This document shows, in pieces, positions 1 through 8,993 of a stretch of 64,000 nucleotides of DNA. Position numbers and translations under genes: made by a program. The notes beneath the pieces were generated by a model that worked only from the letters and a program-made list of their open reading frames with translations, was not told where the DNA came from and ran no database searches. The DNA comes from a bacterium (GTDB lineage Bacteria > Joyebacterota > Joyebacteria > Joyebacterales > Joyebacteraceae). The first letter of the stretch is position 1. Every line of letters begins with the position of its first letter. Where the stretch lies: positions 1-64,000 of the forward strand of contig JALGZK010000004.1 of NCBI GenBank assembly GCA_025774935.1. The letters are read 5' to 3'.

Positions 1-66
1 TCGCATCGAGTACACTCTCCCTGTTGCAGTTCCTCGGTCTGCCACGCCGTCCGCGGCCCGGTCCCG

Positions 67-1518
67 TCAGCCCTCGATCGGGATCTCGCGCGGAGGCTCC
101 GTGAGAAGGCTCACCACCACGACCGCTACGACCGCGAAGACGAACGCGGGAACGAGCTCGTAGACGAACCCCTTGAGCACGTCCACGTGGTACCAGACGA
201 CGGCGGTCGCTGAGCCCACGAGCATGCCGGCGAAGATGCCCCACTTGGTCGTCCGTTTCCACCAGAGCGAGAGCACGATGGCCGGGCCGAACGCGGCTCC
301 GAGCCCCGCCCACGCGTAGAGCACGAAATCATAGACCGTCTCCTCGGCGTTCCGTGCGAGGACGAACGCGATCACCCCTATCAGAACCGTGCCGATCCGG
401 CTGATCGCGACGAGCCGCTTCTCCGGCGCGTCCTTGTTGATGAGCTGATGGTAGATGTCCTCCGAGAGGGCCGACGTCGCGACGAGGAGCTGCGAGTCCG
501 CGGTCGACATCATCGCCGCGATTGCGGCGGAGATGACGATGCCAGCGATCCCCGCCGGCAGGAAGAGCGTCGCGACCTGCGGCATCACGTGCTCCGGGTC
601 GGTGAGCCCGTCGGCGCCGAAGTACGCGAGTTACGCGAGTCCGGCGATCCCGACGAGCACCGCGCCCCAGAACGCGACGACGACCCATGACATCGCGATG
701 AGCGTGCCTTTCCGGAGCTCCCTGGGATCCCTGATCGCCATGAATCGCGTGAGGAGATGCGGCTGACCGACGTAGCCGAGCCCGATGCCGCAGCTGCCGA
801 CGATGAGGCCCATGACGAGCGCGTGGCCTGACTTCCCGCCCGTCACCAGGAGGAGGTTGGGATCGATGTCGCCTACTCGCTCGGCGACGCCGGCGACCCC
901 TCCGAGCTCGATCCACGCGGCCAGCGGCAGGAGGATCATGGCTCCCGCCATGAGGATGCCCTGCACGAGGTCGGTCCAGGCGACCGCGAAGAACCCGCCC
1001 ATGATCGTGTAGAAGAGGATGATGACCGCGCCGATGATCATCCCGTGGATCGGCGTGATCCCGAACGTCGTGTTCAGCACCTTGCCGGCCGCGAGGAACT
1101 GGGCCGATACGTAGAACGTGAAGAAGAAGACGATCACCGCCATCGACACGATGCGGAGGAGGTGCGTCGTGTCCTGGTAGCGCGCCTCGAAGTAGTCCGG
1201 GAGCGTGAGCGCCCCGAGCTTCTCGGTCTGGACGCGGAGGCGCTTCGCGACGAGCGTCCACGAGGCGAAGATGCCGGCGGCGCACCCGATCGCCGACCAT
1301 ATCGCCGAGAAACCCGTTGCGAGGGCGAGGCCGGGCAGCCCGATCAGAAGCCAGGCGCTCTCGCCGCTGGCGCGCTCGCTGAACGCAACGACCCACGCGC
1401 CCAGCCGGCGCCCGGCGAGCAGGAAGTCGGCTAGGGTCTTCGTGAACCTGAACGCGACCAGTCCGACGACGACCACGACGATGAGGTAGCCGATGAACCC
1501 CAGGAGGACCGGATCCAT
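67..1518 (-). pseudogene. putP: PutP-like sodium/solute symporter split by an in-frame TAA
   Basis: Reads as one frame of 482 sense codons, near the usual length (about 490-500) of sodium:solute symporter (SSF) family members, but a TAA at 631-633 divides it into a 295-codon amino part and a 187-codon carboxyl part. Resemblance to sodium/proline symporter PutP is clear: LAGRRLGAWV, SAWLLIGLPG and LTLPDYFEARYQD in the first half, GYVGQPHLLTRFMA near residue 250, and AAIAAMMSTADSQLL just after the break. It would import proline or a similar substrate with Na+ through the inner membrane. The ATG at 1518 follows a GAGGAG ribosome site. The stop lies in an imperfect 9-base tandem duplication (CTCGCGTAA CTCGCGTAC on the coding strand); removing one copy restores GLAYFGA. 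Either a recent nonsense change or an assembly error; TAA argues against selenocysteine or pyrrolysine recoding. Confidence 0.8.
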
Positions 1519-1521
1519 GGA

Positions 1522-1617
1522 TCAGCTCCTCTCTCTTGTCGCGAAGAAGAATATCAAAGCGAGACCAACGAAGACGATGGGAGGGACGACGACCCAGAAG
1601 ACGGTTGAGGCCGGCAT
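1522..1617 (-). CDS. 31-residue single-pass membrane peptide, symporter small subunit
   Basis: A 31-codon gene from ATG at 1617 to TGA at 1522, preceded by GGAGAGGAG and ending only three bases before the ATG of the PutP-like symporter, so the two are very likely translated together. The product is one hydrophobic helix (FWVVVPPIVFVGLALIFFFA, residues 7-26) followed by the charged tail TRERS, with a short polar amino end. Known precedent: small accessory peptides of about 30-60 residues are encoded directly beside some sodium symporters (for example the MetS partner of MetP, and peptides annotated symporter small accessory protein). I infer it helps assemble or stabilise the symporter. The good ribosome site and the tight coupling make chance unlikely. 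Confidence 0.65.
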   Translation of the reverse strand: MPASTVFWVVVPPIVFVGLALIFFFATRERS

Positions 1618-1689
1618 GGAACACTCCTCTCCGCTGGCCGGCCGGCCTTCCGCCGCGGCTGTCGCGGGGACCCGATGACCGGTCGGCGA

Positions 1690-4425
1690 CTACTTCGTGA
1701 CGACCATCTTCTTTGTGATCGATTCCTCGCCTGCATCGAGGCGATAGAAGTAGACCCCAGACGCGACCGTGCCCCCGGCGGCGTCGGTTAGGTCCCACGG
1801 CACGGCGTGTTCCCCAGCGTCGGTCGGCCCGTCGACGAGTGTCGTGACGCTGCGTCCCGCCAGGTCGTAGACCTCCAGGGTCACCTCCGCGGGGAATGCT
1901 AGCACAAACTCTATGGTCGTGCCAGCACGCGCGGGGTTCGGGCTGCTCTGCCTGAGGAGTGCGAGTTGCCCGTTCGGGAGCTCGGGTACTCCCGTCGTCG
2001 GACGGATCGTGACGTAGGTGTAGTTCGCCGCTGCGATCGGGACCTCCACGTAGCAGGTCGCGACGTCCCCGTCGACGATGGTCTGCACGAGCTCGCCGTT
2101 GTCCACGCCGTAGGGAATCGAGTCCGCCGTTACGTAGAACCTGAGCATGCCGTGCTCGAAGCTCTCGGTGTGGAAGTTCGTGACGGTCGCGGCGACGCTC
2201 GCGGACGTGCCGTCGTTCGGAACGTCGTAGCTGACGGTGAGCTTATGCCCGGCTCCTCCGCCGGCGCGGATGGGGGCCGTGGGCATGACGGAGTTCCCGG
2301 AGACCCTGACGAGCCGCATCGTTCGCTCGCCACTCGTCACCGAGTCGGTCGACAGGTTGAACGGCGGGTTGACTATCTGCCCGAATGTGCTGTGCGTGTG
2401 CCCGAAGAGGATGCAGTCGACGCCCAGGACGGCGGGGTTGAGCTCCTCGTCGAAGTCGTAGTGGTGAAAGAGGATGTTCGCAGCGTCGGGGTCGGCGAGC
2501 GCGAGGTCCTCCGCGAGCCAGTTCATCTGCCTGGAGGTGAAGCTCACGTCGCCGTAGATGGGCATGCGCCAGTCCTCGTAGTTGATGTAGGACTCCATGC
2601 CGATGATGTGGGCGCCCGCGTAGTCGAACGAGTAGTTCTGGGTGTAGAGATCCTCCGCGGGAGGAGGGGAGTCCAGGTACCGCCATCCGAAGAAGCGCCA
2701 CCAGGTCCGACGGGACGTCCCCGGGGGCGGGGGCGTCGACCACCACCCGCCTACGTCGTGGTTTCCGGTGCTGAGGAACACGGGGACGTCGAACTCCTTC
2801 ATGATCCTCTGTGCCTTCGTGAACACGCGCCTGCCGAGGAAGTCCTCGAGCTCGCCCTCGTTCACGACATCTCCCGTCACGACGACGAACGCGGGGTTGA
2901 TGATGTTGACGTCGTCGATCACAGCGCGAAGGTCGACCATCGACGTCGAGTCCGTCTCGGAGCCCTGGTCGTCCCAGTAGAGGCGCGTCGGGAGATGCGT
3001 GTCGGTGATCTGGATGAAGTAGAAGTCGTCCTCGATCGACTGCCTGACCATCACGGAGTGGGCAACCGTGTCGGCCACGCCGCCCGAGGCCTCGACGTAG
3101 AGGTCGTACATCTCTGCGGGGAGCTCGTCCGGCACCGTCGCGTTCATGAACCACCTGCCGTACTCCGGCCGGTAGGTCTCGTTCGCTATAGCGAGTTCGT
3201 GGACGTCGCTGCCCCGCCGGAGTTCTGCCGACCAGTTCGTGGTCGTTGACGGCGCCATGGCCTCCATCTCGAATCCACTGCCGGGTGTCACGATCGCCGG
3301 CACCGACAGGATGGGACGCATCACTACCGTGAGCGTGTCTCCCTGATGAGCCGTCTGGATCTCCGACCAGAGCTCGATGTCGAGCTCCGTCGTCTGCGAG
3401 GCCGTGATGTCGGCGTCCGAGGAGCCCGGGAAGTAGCCAGGCGCCGTTACTTCGAGTTCGTATCCCACAGGCGGGAGCGTCGCCGAGTAACCTCCTTCCT
3501 CGCCCGAGCGGATCTGCGTGTACGGCGCGATCCCGTTGATGAGGCAGTCGAGCGTGGCCCCGAAGATCGGCGCGCTCGTGCCTCCTTCAGCGACGGTTCC
3601 CTCGAGCGTCCCTGTCGCCATTCCCCGGATCTCGTGGAGTATGTCGCTCGCGGACGAGAGGCCGAATCCCCCGACCGCCAGGTAGCGCGTGTAGGAGACA
3701 GTCTCATCGGTGTCGATGTCGATCGTGCGGACGGTCGTGTTCGACCAGCTCTCTCCGTGCTCGGCCCTCACGTTCCCGGAGCTCTTCGTATACCCGTAGC
3801 TCGAGGCCTCCCCGGCGCTCGCCAGCCACTCGGCGTTCGTGGCGGTCCCGCTGAGATCGAACCCGATTCCGGGTGAGAAGTGGTCCGTCTCGCCCCAGTC
3901 GACGACGTCTCCGGCCTTGTAGCCCTCGACGGGTGAGCCCGAGTTCGTGAGAGAGGTCTCGATCCTGATGTGGTTGTCGCCCTCGGCCAGGAAGTACCTG
4001 GTGGTGACCTCGATCGCGGGGTCCCCGGAGTCTTGGCCTCTCGCGAGGACTACGGCCTCGCCGCCCGCCCCGTCGTTCTCGACGCGCACGGTGTCGTACA
4101 CCGCCTGGCGTGGGTATCCGACCAGAAGGACGTAGCAGTGGTCCAGCTCGTCGAACCAGAGCGGCGCACTCGCCGCGTCGATAACGTGTCCGCCCGTCGT
4201 GGCGTCGCCGTTCGCGTGGTCGACGCTTTCGATGATGGCGGTGATGTCGCCGTTCGAGAGGAGAAGATCGCCGACCTGTCCGTCCGCGGACGGTCCGTCG
4301 AGAAGGTCGGAGGGGTCGGTGATCTCCCTTGCGACCGGAAGGTCCGCGTGAGCTGGAATCGCTGAGCAGATGAGGAGCACGGTCAAGATGAGACCGGTGT
4401 GGTGTCCTCGTCGGGGTCTGAGCAC
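1690..4425 (-). CDS. secreted metallophosphoesterase with C-terminal sorting domain
   Basis: A 911-residue secreted calcineurin-like phosphoesterase. I chose GTG at 4425: it gives a clean signal peptide (LILTVLLICSAIPAHA then DLP), follows a GGGGGG stretch, and lies downstream of a promoter whose -10 box overlaps the only alternative ATG (4503). Order: an amino region resembling secreted beta-sandwich domains (about 30-265), a carboxypeptidase-regulatory-like beta fold (about 270-350), then the metal-dependent phosphoesterase with ITDTH (Asp475, His477), TGDVVNE (Asp519), STGNHD (Asn555, His556), FHHYD and FGHTHS, a full metal-ligand set. The carboxyl end is a FlgD/T9SS-like sorting domain (QSSPNPARAGT, SGVYFYRLDAGEES, KKMVVTK). 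The substrate (nucleotide, phosphodiester or lipid) cannot be read from sequence. It is monocistronic, separated by 72 bases from the small peptide gene. Confidence 0.85.
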   Translation of the reverse strand: MLRPRRGHHTGLILTVLLICSAIPAHADLPVAREITDPSDLLDGPSADGQVGDLLLSNGDITAIIESVDHANGDATTGGHVIDAASAPLWFDELDHCYVLLVGYPRQAVYDTVRVENDGAGGEAVVLARGQDSGDPAIEVTTRYFLAEGDNHIRIETSLTNSGSPVEGYKAGDVVDWGETDHFSPGIGFDLSGTATNAEWLASAGEASSYGYTKSSGNVRAEHGESWSNTTVRTIDIDTDETVSYTRYLAVGGFGLSSASDILHEIRGMATGTLEGTVAEGGTSAPIFGATLDCLINGIAPYTQIRSGEEGGYSATLPPVGYELEVTAPGYFPGSSDADITASQTTELDIELWSEIQTAHQGDTLTVVMRPILSVPAIVTPGSGFEMEAMAPSTTTNWSAELRRGSDVHELAIANETYRPEYGRWFMNATVPDELPAEMYDLYVEASGGVADTVAHSVMVRQSIEDDFYFIQITDTHLPTRLYWDDQGSETDSTSMVDLRAVIDDVNIINPAFVVVTGDVVNEGELEDFLGRRVFTKAQRIMKEFDVPVFLSTGNHDVGGWWSTPPPPGTSRRTWWRFFGWRYLDSPPPAEDLYTQNYSFDYAGAHIIGMESYINYEDWRMPIYGDVSFTSRQMNWLAEDLALADPDAANILFHHYDFDEELNPAVLGVDCILFGHTHSTFGQIVNPPFNLSTDSVTSGERTMRLVRVSGNSVMPTAPIRAGGGAGHKLTVSYDVPNDGTSASVAATVTNFHTESFEHGMLRFYVTADSIPYGVDNGELVQTIVDGDVATCYVEVPIAAANYTYVTIRPTTGVPELPNGQLALLRQSSPNPARAGTTIEFVLAFPAEVTLEVYDLAGRSVTTLVDGPTDAGEHAVPWDLTDAAGGTVASGVYFYRLDAGEESITKKMVVTK

Positions 4426-4461
4426 TGCTGTCCCCCCGTCGTCGCGGAAGCTGAAGGCAAC

Positions 4462-4492
4462 GCGGCTCCCGGCGGATTCCCCCGGGAGCCGC
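4462..4492 (-). promoter_or_regulatory. leader hairpin of the metallophosphoesterase gene
   Basis: A perfect 11-bp inverted repeat, GCGGCTCCCGG / CCGGGAGCCGC, with a 9-base loop. It begins within about 3 bases of the start site predicted from the promoter at 4502-4530 and ends 36 bases before the GTG. It may be a 5' stabilising hairpin or a control element; no U tract follows, so it is not a standard terminator. Confidence 0.5.
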
Positions 4493-4501
4493 TCGTTCAC
4501 C

Positions 4502-4530
4502 ATTATAGCTCCAAGTTGTGCTGGAGCCAA
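4502..4530 (-). promoter_or_regulatory. sigma70-like promoter for the metallophosphoesterase
   Basis: Reading on the minus strand: TTGGCT (4530-4525), 17 bases, TATAAT (4507-4502), a perfect -10 box. Predicted start near 4495. It faces the gene starting at 4425 and excludes the in-frame ATG at 4503 as the true start. Confidence 0.6.
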
Positions 4531-4580
4531 GGGATGCGGCTTCCGTCAGCTAATGATAGCGCACGAATTCTGGAAAGCGC

Positions 4581-4610
4581 TTGACTGCTGCGCGGGTCAG
4601 CCCGTAGAAC
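4581..4610 (+). promoter_or_regulatory. possible promoter for the DUF4386 gene
   Basis: TTGACT, 18 bases, TAGAAC (5/6 and 4/6 matches to consensus), about 80 bases before the ATG at 4689 and divergent from the metallophosphoesterase promoter. Confidence 0.4.
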
Positions 4611-4688
4611 AAGACTCGTGATGCTGGACAAACGCACCGGGCCGGGCGCTGCCGTCTGAGTCCGTGTTGCGGGAAGAGAGGACGCGTC

Positions 4689-5489
4689 ATGGAGTCGATC
4701 GACTACGCAAGGCAGTACCGCGGCGCTGCCGTCTCGATCTTCCTCCACGTCATCGCGCTCGTCGTGGGCTTCTCGGTCCTTGCGGCCGTCTTCCGCTTCC
4801 CCGAGGTGCTCAGGGTGACGTCGTTCGACCGCCTCTCCCTCTACGCGGCGCGCCAGTCGATCGTCCAGCCCACCTACTGGGTCCTCGCGATGACGGGGTT
4901 CACCCAGATCGCGATCGCCGTCTTCATCCACCGGTCCTTCCGCGACCGCGATGCATCCGTGCTCAAGTTCGCCCTCATCTTCGGAATCCTCGCCGGCATA
5001 CTCCAGACTCTCGGGTTCATCCGCTGGGCGATTCTGATTCCGTATCTCGCGGAGCGGATGAGCGCTCCCGGGATCACGCAGACGACGCGGGAGACGATCG
5101 CGCTCATCGAGGGCGCGTTCAACAGGTACGCCGGCATGGCCATCGGCGAACACACCGCGAACATCTGCGTCGGTCTCTGGACTCTCCTTCTCGGCGTCGG
5201 GATGCTCCGGCGTCCTCTCTTCGACCGGCGGCTCGGCTGGGCCGGGATCGTCATCGGCGCTCTCGCCGTGACGCTCGCCCTGGAACAGCTCGGCGTCGCT
5301 CCCGCCTTGTTCGGATTCGTCATCGACTTCGGGTTCCCCCTCTGGGCCGTGTGGCTAGTGGTCCTTGGGGTGTCGCTGTTATGCACGCGGCACCAACAAG
5401 GTCAAGGGCCATCACTGACCTGGAGGACATTGGTCTGGTCGGCGGCGCTCTACGTGGTGCTGGTGCTGCCGAGCCTGACGGGGGCGTGA
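4689..5489 (+). CDS. DUF4386 family membrane protein
   Basis: A 266-residue inner-membrane protein with about six hydrophobic helices (for example VSIFLHVIALVVGFSVLAAV at 15-34, ILAGILQTLGF, ANICVGLWTLLLGVGML, LWAVWLVVLGVSLL). The pattern RQ-x-x-x-G-x-x-x-x-x-x-H near the amino end, the LxRPLFDRRLGWAGIVIGA loop and the length match DUF4386 proteins, whose function is unknown. The ATG at 4689 follows GAAGAGAGGACG. After the last expected helix there is an unusual 35-residue tail beginning CTRHQQGQG and ending VLVLPSLTGA that I do not recognise; a late frameshift could explain it. Probably transcribed alone. Confidence 0.7.
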   Translation: MESIDYARQYRGAAVSIFLHVIALVVGFSVLAAVFRFPEVLRVTSFDRLSLYAARQSIVQPTYWVLAMTGFTQIAIAVFIHRSFRDRDASVLKFALIFGILAGILQTLGFIRWAILIPYLAERMSAPGITQTTRETIALIEGAFNRYAGMAIGEHTANICVGLWTLLLGVGMLRRPLFDRRLGWAGIVIGALAVTLALEQLGVAPALFGFVIDFGFPLWAVWLVVLGVSLLCTRHQQGQGPSLTWRTLVWSAALYVVLVLPSLTGA

Positions 5490-5622
5490 TCCCGAAGTCA
5501 CCCGACGTCCAACCGCAACAGAGGTGATCGGATTCCGCCCTCTCGGCGAGGCCGCGTCCGTTCCCTGTCGGCAATCCGGCCGACGGGCGGTCGCCGACCA
5601 ACGGCAGGAGGGAGGAACCGTC

Positions 5623-6411
5623 GTGAGGGACGACTCGCTGCGCCGGCACTTCGCTGCCATGGGCGCCAGGGTCAAGTTCCGTCCGATGGACGAGGAGGCG
5701 TGGTGGACGACGCCCGCTCCCGATGCGTACACGATCGGGATCGGGACCGACGCGCGGGGTCGGTACTTCGACATCGCCCGCGGAGAGGAGACTCCGGAGC
5801 TGGAGCTCCTTCAGGTCGTGCCGAAGGAGCGGCACCTTCTGCTTCTCGCGCGCGACGGCCAGCGTTTCCTCTGCGGGCACGACGAGCGCGACTGGTTCGT
5901 GGCCGCGGTCCCGGAGCGTGTGAGCTCGGTTCGCGACGCGAAGCGGTCGCTCATGCCCAAGGACGTCTGGGAGCGCGCGAGGCGGTTGCCGCCTCGCCGC
6001 GTCGACAACAGGAAGAACCCCGCATTCGTGAGGCAGGGTGAGTGGTTCTTCGTGCCGACCGACCAGGAGTTTCCCGAGGAGGCGATCCACCGGAACGAGC
6101 CGCTCCAGAGGACCGCGGGGAGCAAGCCCCACATCTGCGAGGAGCTCTACCGGGAGGGCGGGGATCTCGTCTACATCGTCACGGGGCGCGTCTACACCGA
6201 GGCGGAGTACGCGGAGCGCGCCCGGAAGGACCCCGAGCGCTTCGGCCGGCTCCGCCGCCACACGCGCGTCAGGGACCCCGAGGTCTACGTCCGCGGCACC
6301 GTGCGGCACGAGGACCACGCGACGATCCGGCTCAATGGCTGGCACCGCGTCTACATCAACGCGGAGCTCTCCGTCGAACTCTCGACGGTGTCGGTGGGGT
6401 TCCTGGACTAG
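5623..6411 (+). CDS. hypothetical soluble protein, unrecognised
   Basis: A 262-residue protein from a GTG at 5623 behind an excellent ribosome site (GGAGGGAGGA); an open frame continues about 100 bases upstream but lacks a comparable site. There is no signal peptide or membrane helix. It is rich in charged and aromatic residues, with VKFRPMDEEAWWTTPAPDAY near the start, ERHLLLLARDGQRFLCGHDE near residue 75, QGEWFFVPTDQEFPEEAI near 140 and a repeated-looking GDLVYIVTGRVYTEAEY / YVRGTVRHEDHATIRLNGWH pattern later. The carboxyl third looks beta-rich. I know no family for it and assign no function. It is convergent with the large surface-protein gene, with a shared terminator between them. Confidence 0.6.
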   Translation: MRDDSLRRHFAAMGARVKFRPMDEEAWWTTPAPDAYTIGIGTDARGRYFDIARGEETPELELLQVVPKERHLLLLARDGQRFLCGHDERDWFVAAVPERVSSVRDAKRSLMPKDVWERARRLPPRRVDNRKNPAFVRQGEWFFVPTDQEFPEEAIHRNEPLQRTAGSKPHICEELYREGGDLVYIVTGRVYTEAEYAERARKDPERFGRLRRHTRVRDPEVYVRGTVRHEDHATIRLNGWHRVYINAELSVELSTVSVGFLD

Positions 6412-6451
6412 GCCGGGCCGGAGCTGGCGCTGCTCCGGCTTGCACGCAAAT

Positions 6452-6479
6452 GGGGGAGGACCCGCCCGGGTCCTCCCCC
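6452..6479. terminator. bidirectional hairpin between convergent genes
   Basis: Perfect 13-bp inverted repeat GGGGGAGGACCCG / CGGGTCCTCCCCC with a 2-base centre, 40 bases after the stop of the plus-strand gene and 44 bases after the stop of the minus-strand gene. U runs are weak on both sides. Confidence 0.7.
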
Positions 6480-6523
6480 TGGATTCTGTTCCTACACGCT
6501 GGCGGTCGGCGTCGTCGCCCCGG

Positions 6524-8842
6524 CTACTTCCGGCGGCCCCCGCCTCCGCCGCCCGAACGTCCACCGCCGCCGCTCGACCGGCTCGATGACGACCGGCTGC
6601 TCGATGAGCGGCTGGACGAGCGGTTCGACTGATAGCTGCTCGACTTCTGATTCCCGCGGCTCCTGGCCTGAGCGTCCCGGTTCAGGTTCTGCTGCGAGCG
6701 CTGAGACGGCTGGCTCGACGACCACCCGGACCTGTCGTTCTTCTGCCAGGAGTTCCCCTGCTGGCGGTAGACGTTCCCGCTCCTGTCGGTGTAGACGTTG
6801 TTCGGCTGTTTCGAGGTCTGCGGTGTCTTGCGATCGGCGGTCGCGGGCCTCGTCGACGGCTGGGTCGCTGGCCGCGTGCTCGGTTGGGTTGCCGGCCGAG
6901 TGCTCGGCTGCGTGCTCGGCCGCGTGCTCGGTCGCGACTGCCCCGTCCGCTTCACGCCGTTGTGACGCGTCTGATACATGTTGCCGTAGTGCGTCGGTCT
7001 GCCGCTCCCGGCGCGGTAGCCCGCTCGGAAGCCCGCACGAGCTCCCCTGTGGTAGCCGTGGTGGTAGCCGTGGCGGTACCCTCGGTGATAGCCGTGGCGA
7101 TACCCGTAGCGGTAGCCGGCGGGGCCCCACCAGCCACCCCAGCAGCACGGCCGGCCCCACCCGATGTGCAGCCACCCGAAGCTGACTCCGAACGAGAAGC
7201 CCCAGCCCGTGTACGGGTTCCAGTGGACACCGTACCCGTAGGTGACGGGCCGCGGGTAGTAGTAGTGCCGGTACCACGGTCTGTACCAGTACCCGGATCC
7301 ATAGACGACGCATCCGCCGTAGACGTACGAGTACGTGTACCCCGGCGTGTAGCCGACGTATACGACCTCGGGAGTCGACTCATAGATGTAGACGTACTTG
7401 ACGTTGTAGACCGGGCAGTCGGCCGGCAGGTCCTGGACCTCTTCGGGAACGTAGTCCGCGACGACCCAGGGTCCCTCGGGACCGTTCGACACGAACCAGA
7501 CCGCCTCGTCGCAGCACCAGTACTGCCCGTCGATGAGGAGCACCGACTTGTCGGTGTTCTTCGCGTACGCCACTCCGTCCGCGCACTGCTCGAAGATCGG
7601 GTCGCCGTCGTACGTGACCTCGACCGTCGCCGTCGCGCGGTCGACCTCTGCCGTCTGCGGGATCGAGTTCTCGAGGACGGCCTCCTTCGCCTCCTGGGTA
7701 CCCGCGACGCTCGAGCGGACGTTCCCCATGTCCGATTCGGCCGGGATCGACGCGAACTCGTCCGGGAGTTCCTCCTGCGAGATGTAGTCCCAGTCGCTGG
7801 AGGGCACCGCCTTCGACGCGTACCATCGGCCGGCGATGAGGACGTAGTACGTCTGCGTCTCGATGTCCATGACGATGTCGTTCTCGGAGTTCTCGACGTA
7901 GAGGAGGTTCGTGCCCTCGATGGACGCGAACTCCGGCTCTCCGCTGACCGAGATGAGCTCGGCCGGTTTCGTTCTGACGATGATCTCGGGGATGCCCGCC
8001 TTCTCGAGCTCCGCCTGCTCTTCGTCGGTGAGGGTGACCTCAGGGTTCTCCTCGGTCTGCTGCTTCTCCTCCTCGGCGATCGCGTCCGCGATCTCCTGGA
8101 CCGACGGCGGTAGCTTGAGGGCCACCTGCCACTCACCCGTGACGTCCTTCGACGTGTACCAGTGCGGCCCGCCCTTCAGGTAGTACTCCTTCGAGTCGGG
8201 AACCTGGAGGATGTAGAAGGCGGAGTTCGCGACGTACTTGAGGTCCGAGCCCTCGAGGTCGGCGAGGATCGGGTCTCCGTCGATCAGGACGAGAACGGCC
8301 GGTTCCGTCACATAGATGATCTCCGGCGGCGAGTTGTTGAGCCCACCCGTGCCCCAGGCCTCCTGCTCGATCACCCCGAGCGCAGCGATGAGCCTGTCGA
8401 TCGAGAACTCCATGTGCCACTGCGGGATCTCGGCTTCGAGGAAGGCAGTGAGATCGTCGATGTCCCTCTGCTCCGCGTCCGGGAACTTCACGGCGGTGAT
8501 CTCGAGCCCCTCGAGCGTCGCCATTCGCGTGTCCATGTCGGTCGAGAGGCGGGCCTCGAACCAGACCGCTCCGAAGATCGGCACGGTCGTCCCCTTCTCG
8601 GTCACGGACACGGCCGCCCGGGCTTCGAGTGTGTTGCCCTCGTAGGCCTCGAGCTGTGGCTGGTAGATGACGACTGTCGCCCTTTCACCCTCGAGCTCAC
8701 GCGGCCACGCAGGAGCTTCCTCGTCGCCGGCCACCTCCAGATCCTCGGTCTCTTGGGCGAAGAGCGACGGCGACAGCGAGGCGATGAAGAAGATCAGCGT
8801 GGCGATGACGCACCAGCGTTGGAAAACCCATCGCTGTGTCAA
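6524..8842 (-). CDS. secreted protein of the carbohydrate-binding family V/XII type
   Basis: About 772 residues from a TTG at 8842, chosen because it follows AAGGGAG by six bases and gives a compact signal peptide (VIATLIFFIASLSPSLFA then QETED). The middle carries repeated units in which a Tyr/Trp-rich strand is followed by LLIDG-x-Y/W (EIIYVTEPAVLVLIDGDP, AELISVSGEPEF, VEVTYDGDPIF), then a segment with EVVYVGYTPGY, GVHWNPYTGWGFSFGVSFGW and many YGY/GYR/HG repeats typical of proteins that databases label carbohydrate-binding family V/XII. The tail is low complexity: RPST/QPST repeats, then Ser/Arg and a Gly-rich end (GGGGRSGGGGGG). Probably surface exposed; the carbohydrate-binding label is weak and no ligand can be inferred. 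It has its own promoter and a leader with a hairpin. Confidence 0.75.
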   Translation of the reverse strand: MTQRWVFQRWCVIATLIFFIASLSPSLFAQETEDLEVAGDEEAPAWPRELEGERATVVIYQPQLEAYEGNTLEARAAVSVTEKGTTVPIFGAVWFEARLSTDMDTRMATLEGLEITAVKFPDAEQRDIDDLTAFLEAEIPQWHMEFSIDRLIAALGVIEQEAWGTGGLNNSPPEIIYVTEPAVLVLIDGDPILADLEGSDLKYVANSAFYILQVPDSKEYYLKGGPHWYTSKDVTGEWQVALKLPPSVQEIADAIAEEEKQQTEENPEVTLTDEEQAELEKAGIPEIIVRTKPAELISVSGEPEFASIEGTNLLYVENSENDIVMDIETQTYYVLIAGRWYASKAVPSSDWDYISQEELPDEFASIPAESDMGNVRSSVAGTQEAKEAVLENSIPQTAEVDRATATVEVTYDGDPIFEQCADGVAYAKNTDKSVLLIDGQYWCCDEAVWFVSNGPEGPWVVADYVPEEVQDLPADCPVYNVKYVYIYESTPEVVYVGYTPGYTYSYVYGGCVVYGSGYWYRPWYRHYYYPRPVTYGYGVHWNPYTGWGFSFGVSFGWLHIGWGRPCCWGGWWGPAGYRYGYRHGYHRGYRHGYHHGYHRGARAGFRAGYRAGSGRPTHYGNMYQTRHNGVKRTGQSRPSTRPSTQPSTRPATQPSTRPATQPSTRPATADRKTPQTSKQPNNVYTDRSGNVYRQQGNSWQKNDRSGWSSSQPSQRSQQNLNRDAQARSRGNQKSSSYQSNRSSSRSSSSRSSSSRSSGGGGRSGGGGGGRRK
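6842..6937 (-). repeat. in-gene tandem repeat encoding RPATQPST units
   Basis: About four imperfect 24-base units within the surface-protein gene encode Arg-Pro-Ser/Ala-Thr-Gln-Pro-Ser-Thr repeats, a flexible, possibly glycosylated linker between the aromatic-rich domain and the Ser/Gly-rich end. Such arrays can change copy number. Confidence 0.7.
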
Positions 8843-8866
8843 TGTGAACTCCCTTCTCTTCCGTCC

Positions 8867-8896
8867 GGCCCGCCGCGATACCCGGGCGGTCGGGCC
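8867..8896 (-). promoter_or_regulatory. leader hairpin of the V/XII-type gene
   Basis: On the minus strand GGCCCG-A-CCGC pairs with GCGG-CGGGCC: 10 bp with one bulged A and a 9-base loop, ending 24 bases before the TTG start and just before the GGGAG ribosome site. Confidence 0.45.
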
Positions 8897-8963
8897 CTCG
8901 ACGTGCGTTCGCGTGTGACGACGGGCATCGATGGTTGAGACGCATTCGTGCCCGCCGAGCTTC

Positions 8964-8993
8964 ACTATACGGGCCGGCATGTACCGGGGTCAA
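8964..8993 (-). promoter_or_regulatory. sigma70-like promoter for the V/XII-type gene
   Basis: Minus strand: TTGACC (8993-8988), 18 bases, TATAGT (8969-8964), both 5/6 matches. Predicted start near 8957 leaves a leader of about 115 bases. Confidence 0.6.

Noticed and set aside
631-633. Stop codon as recoded selenocysteine or pyrrolysine
   Set aside because: The codon is TAA, which is not used for either residue, and it lies in a local duplication that explains it better.
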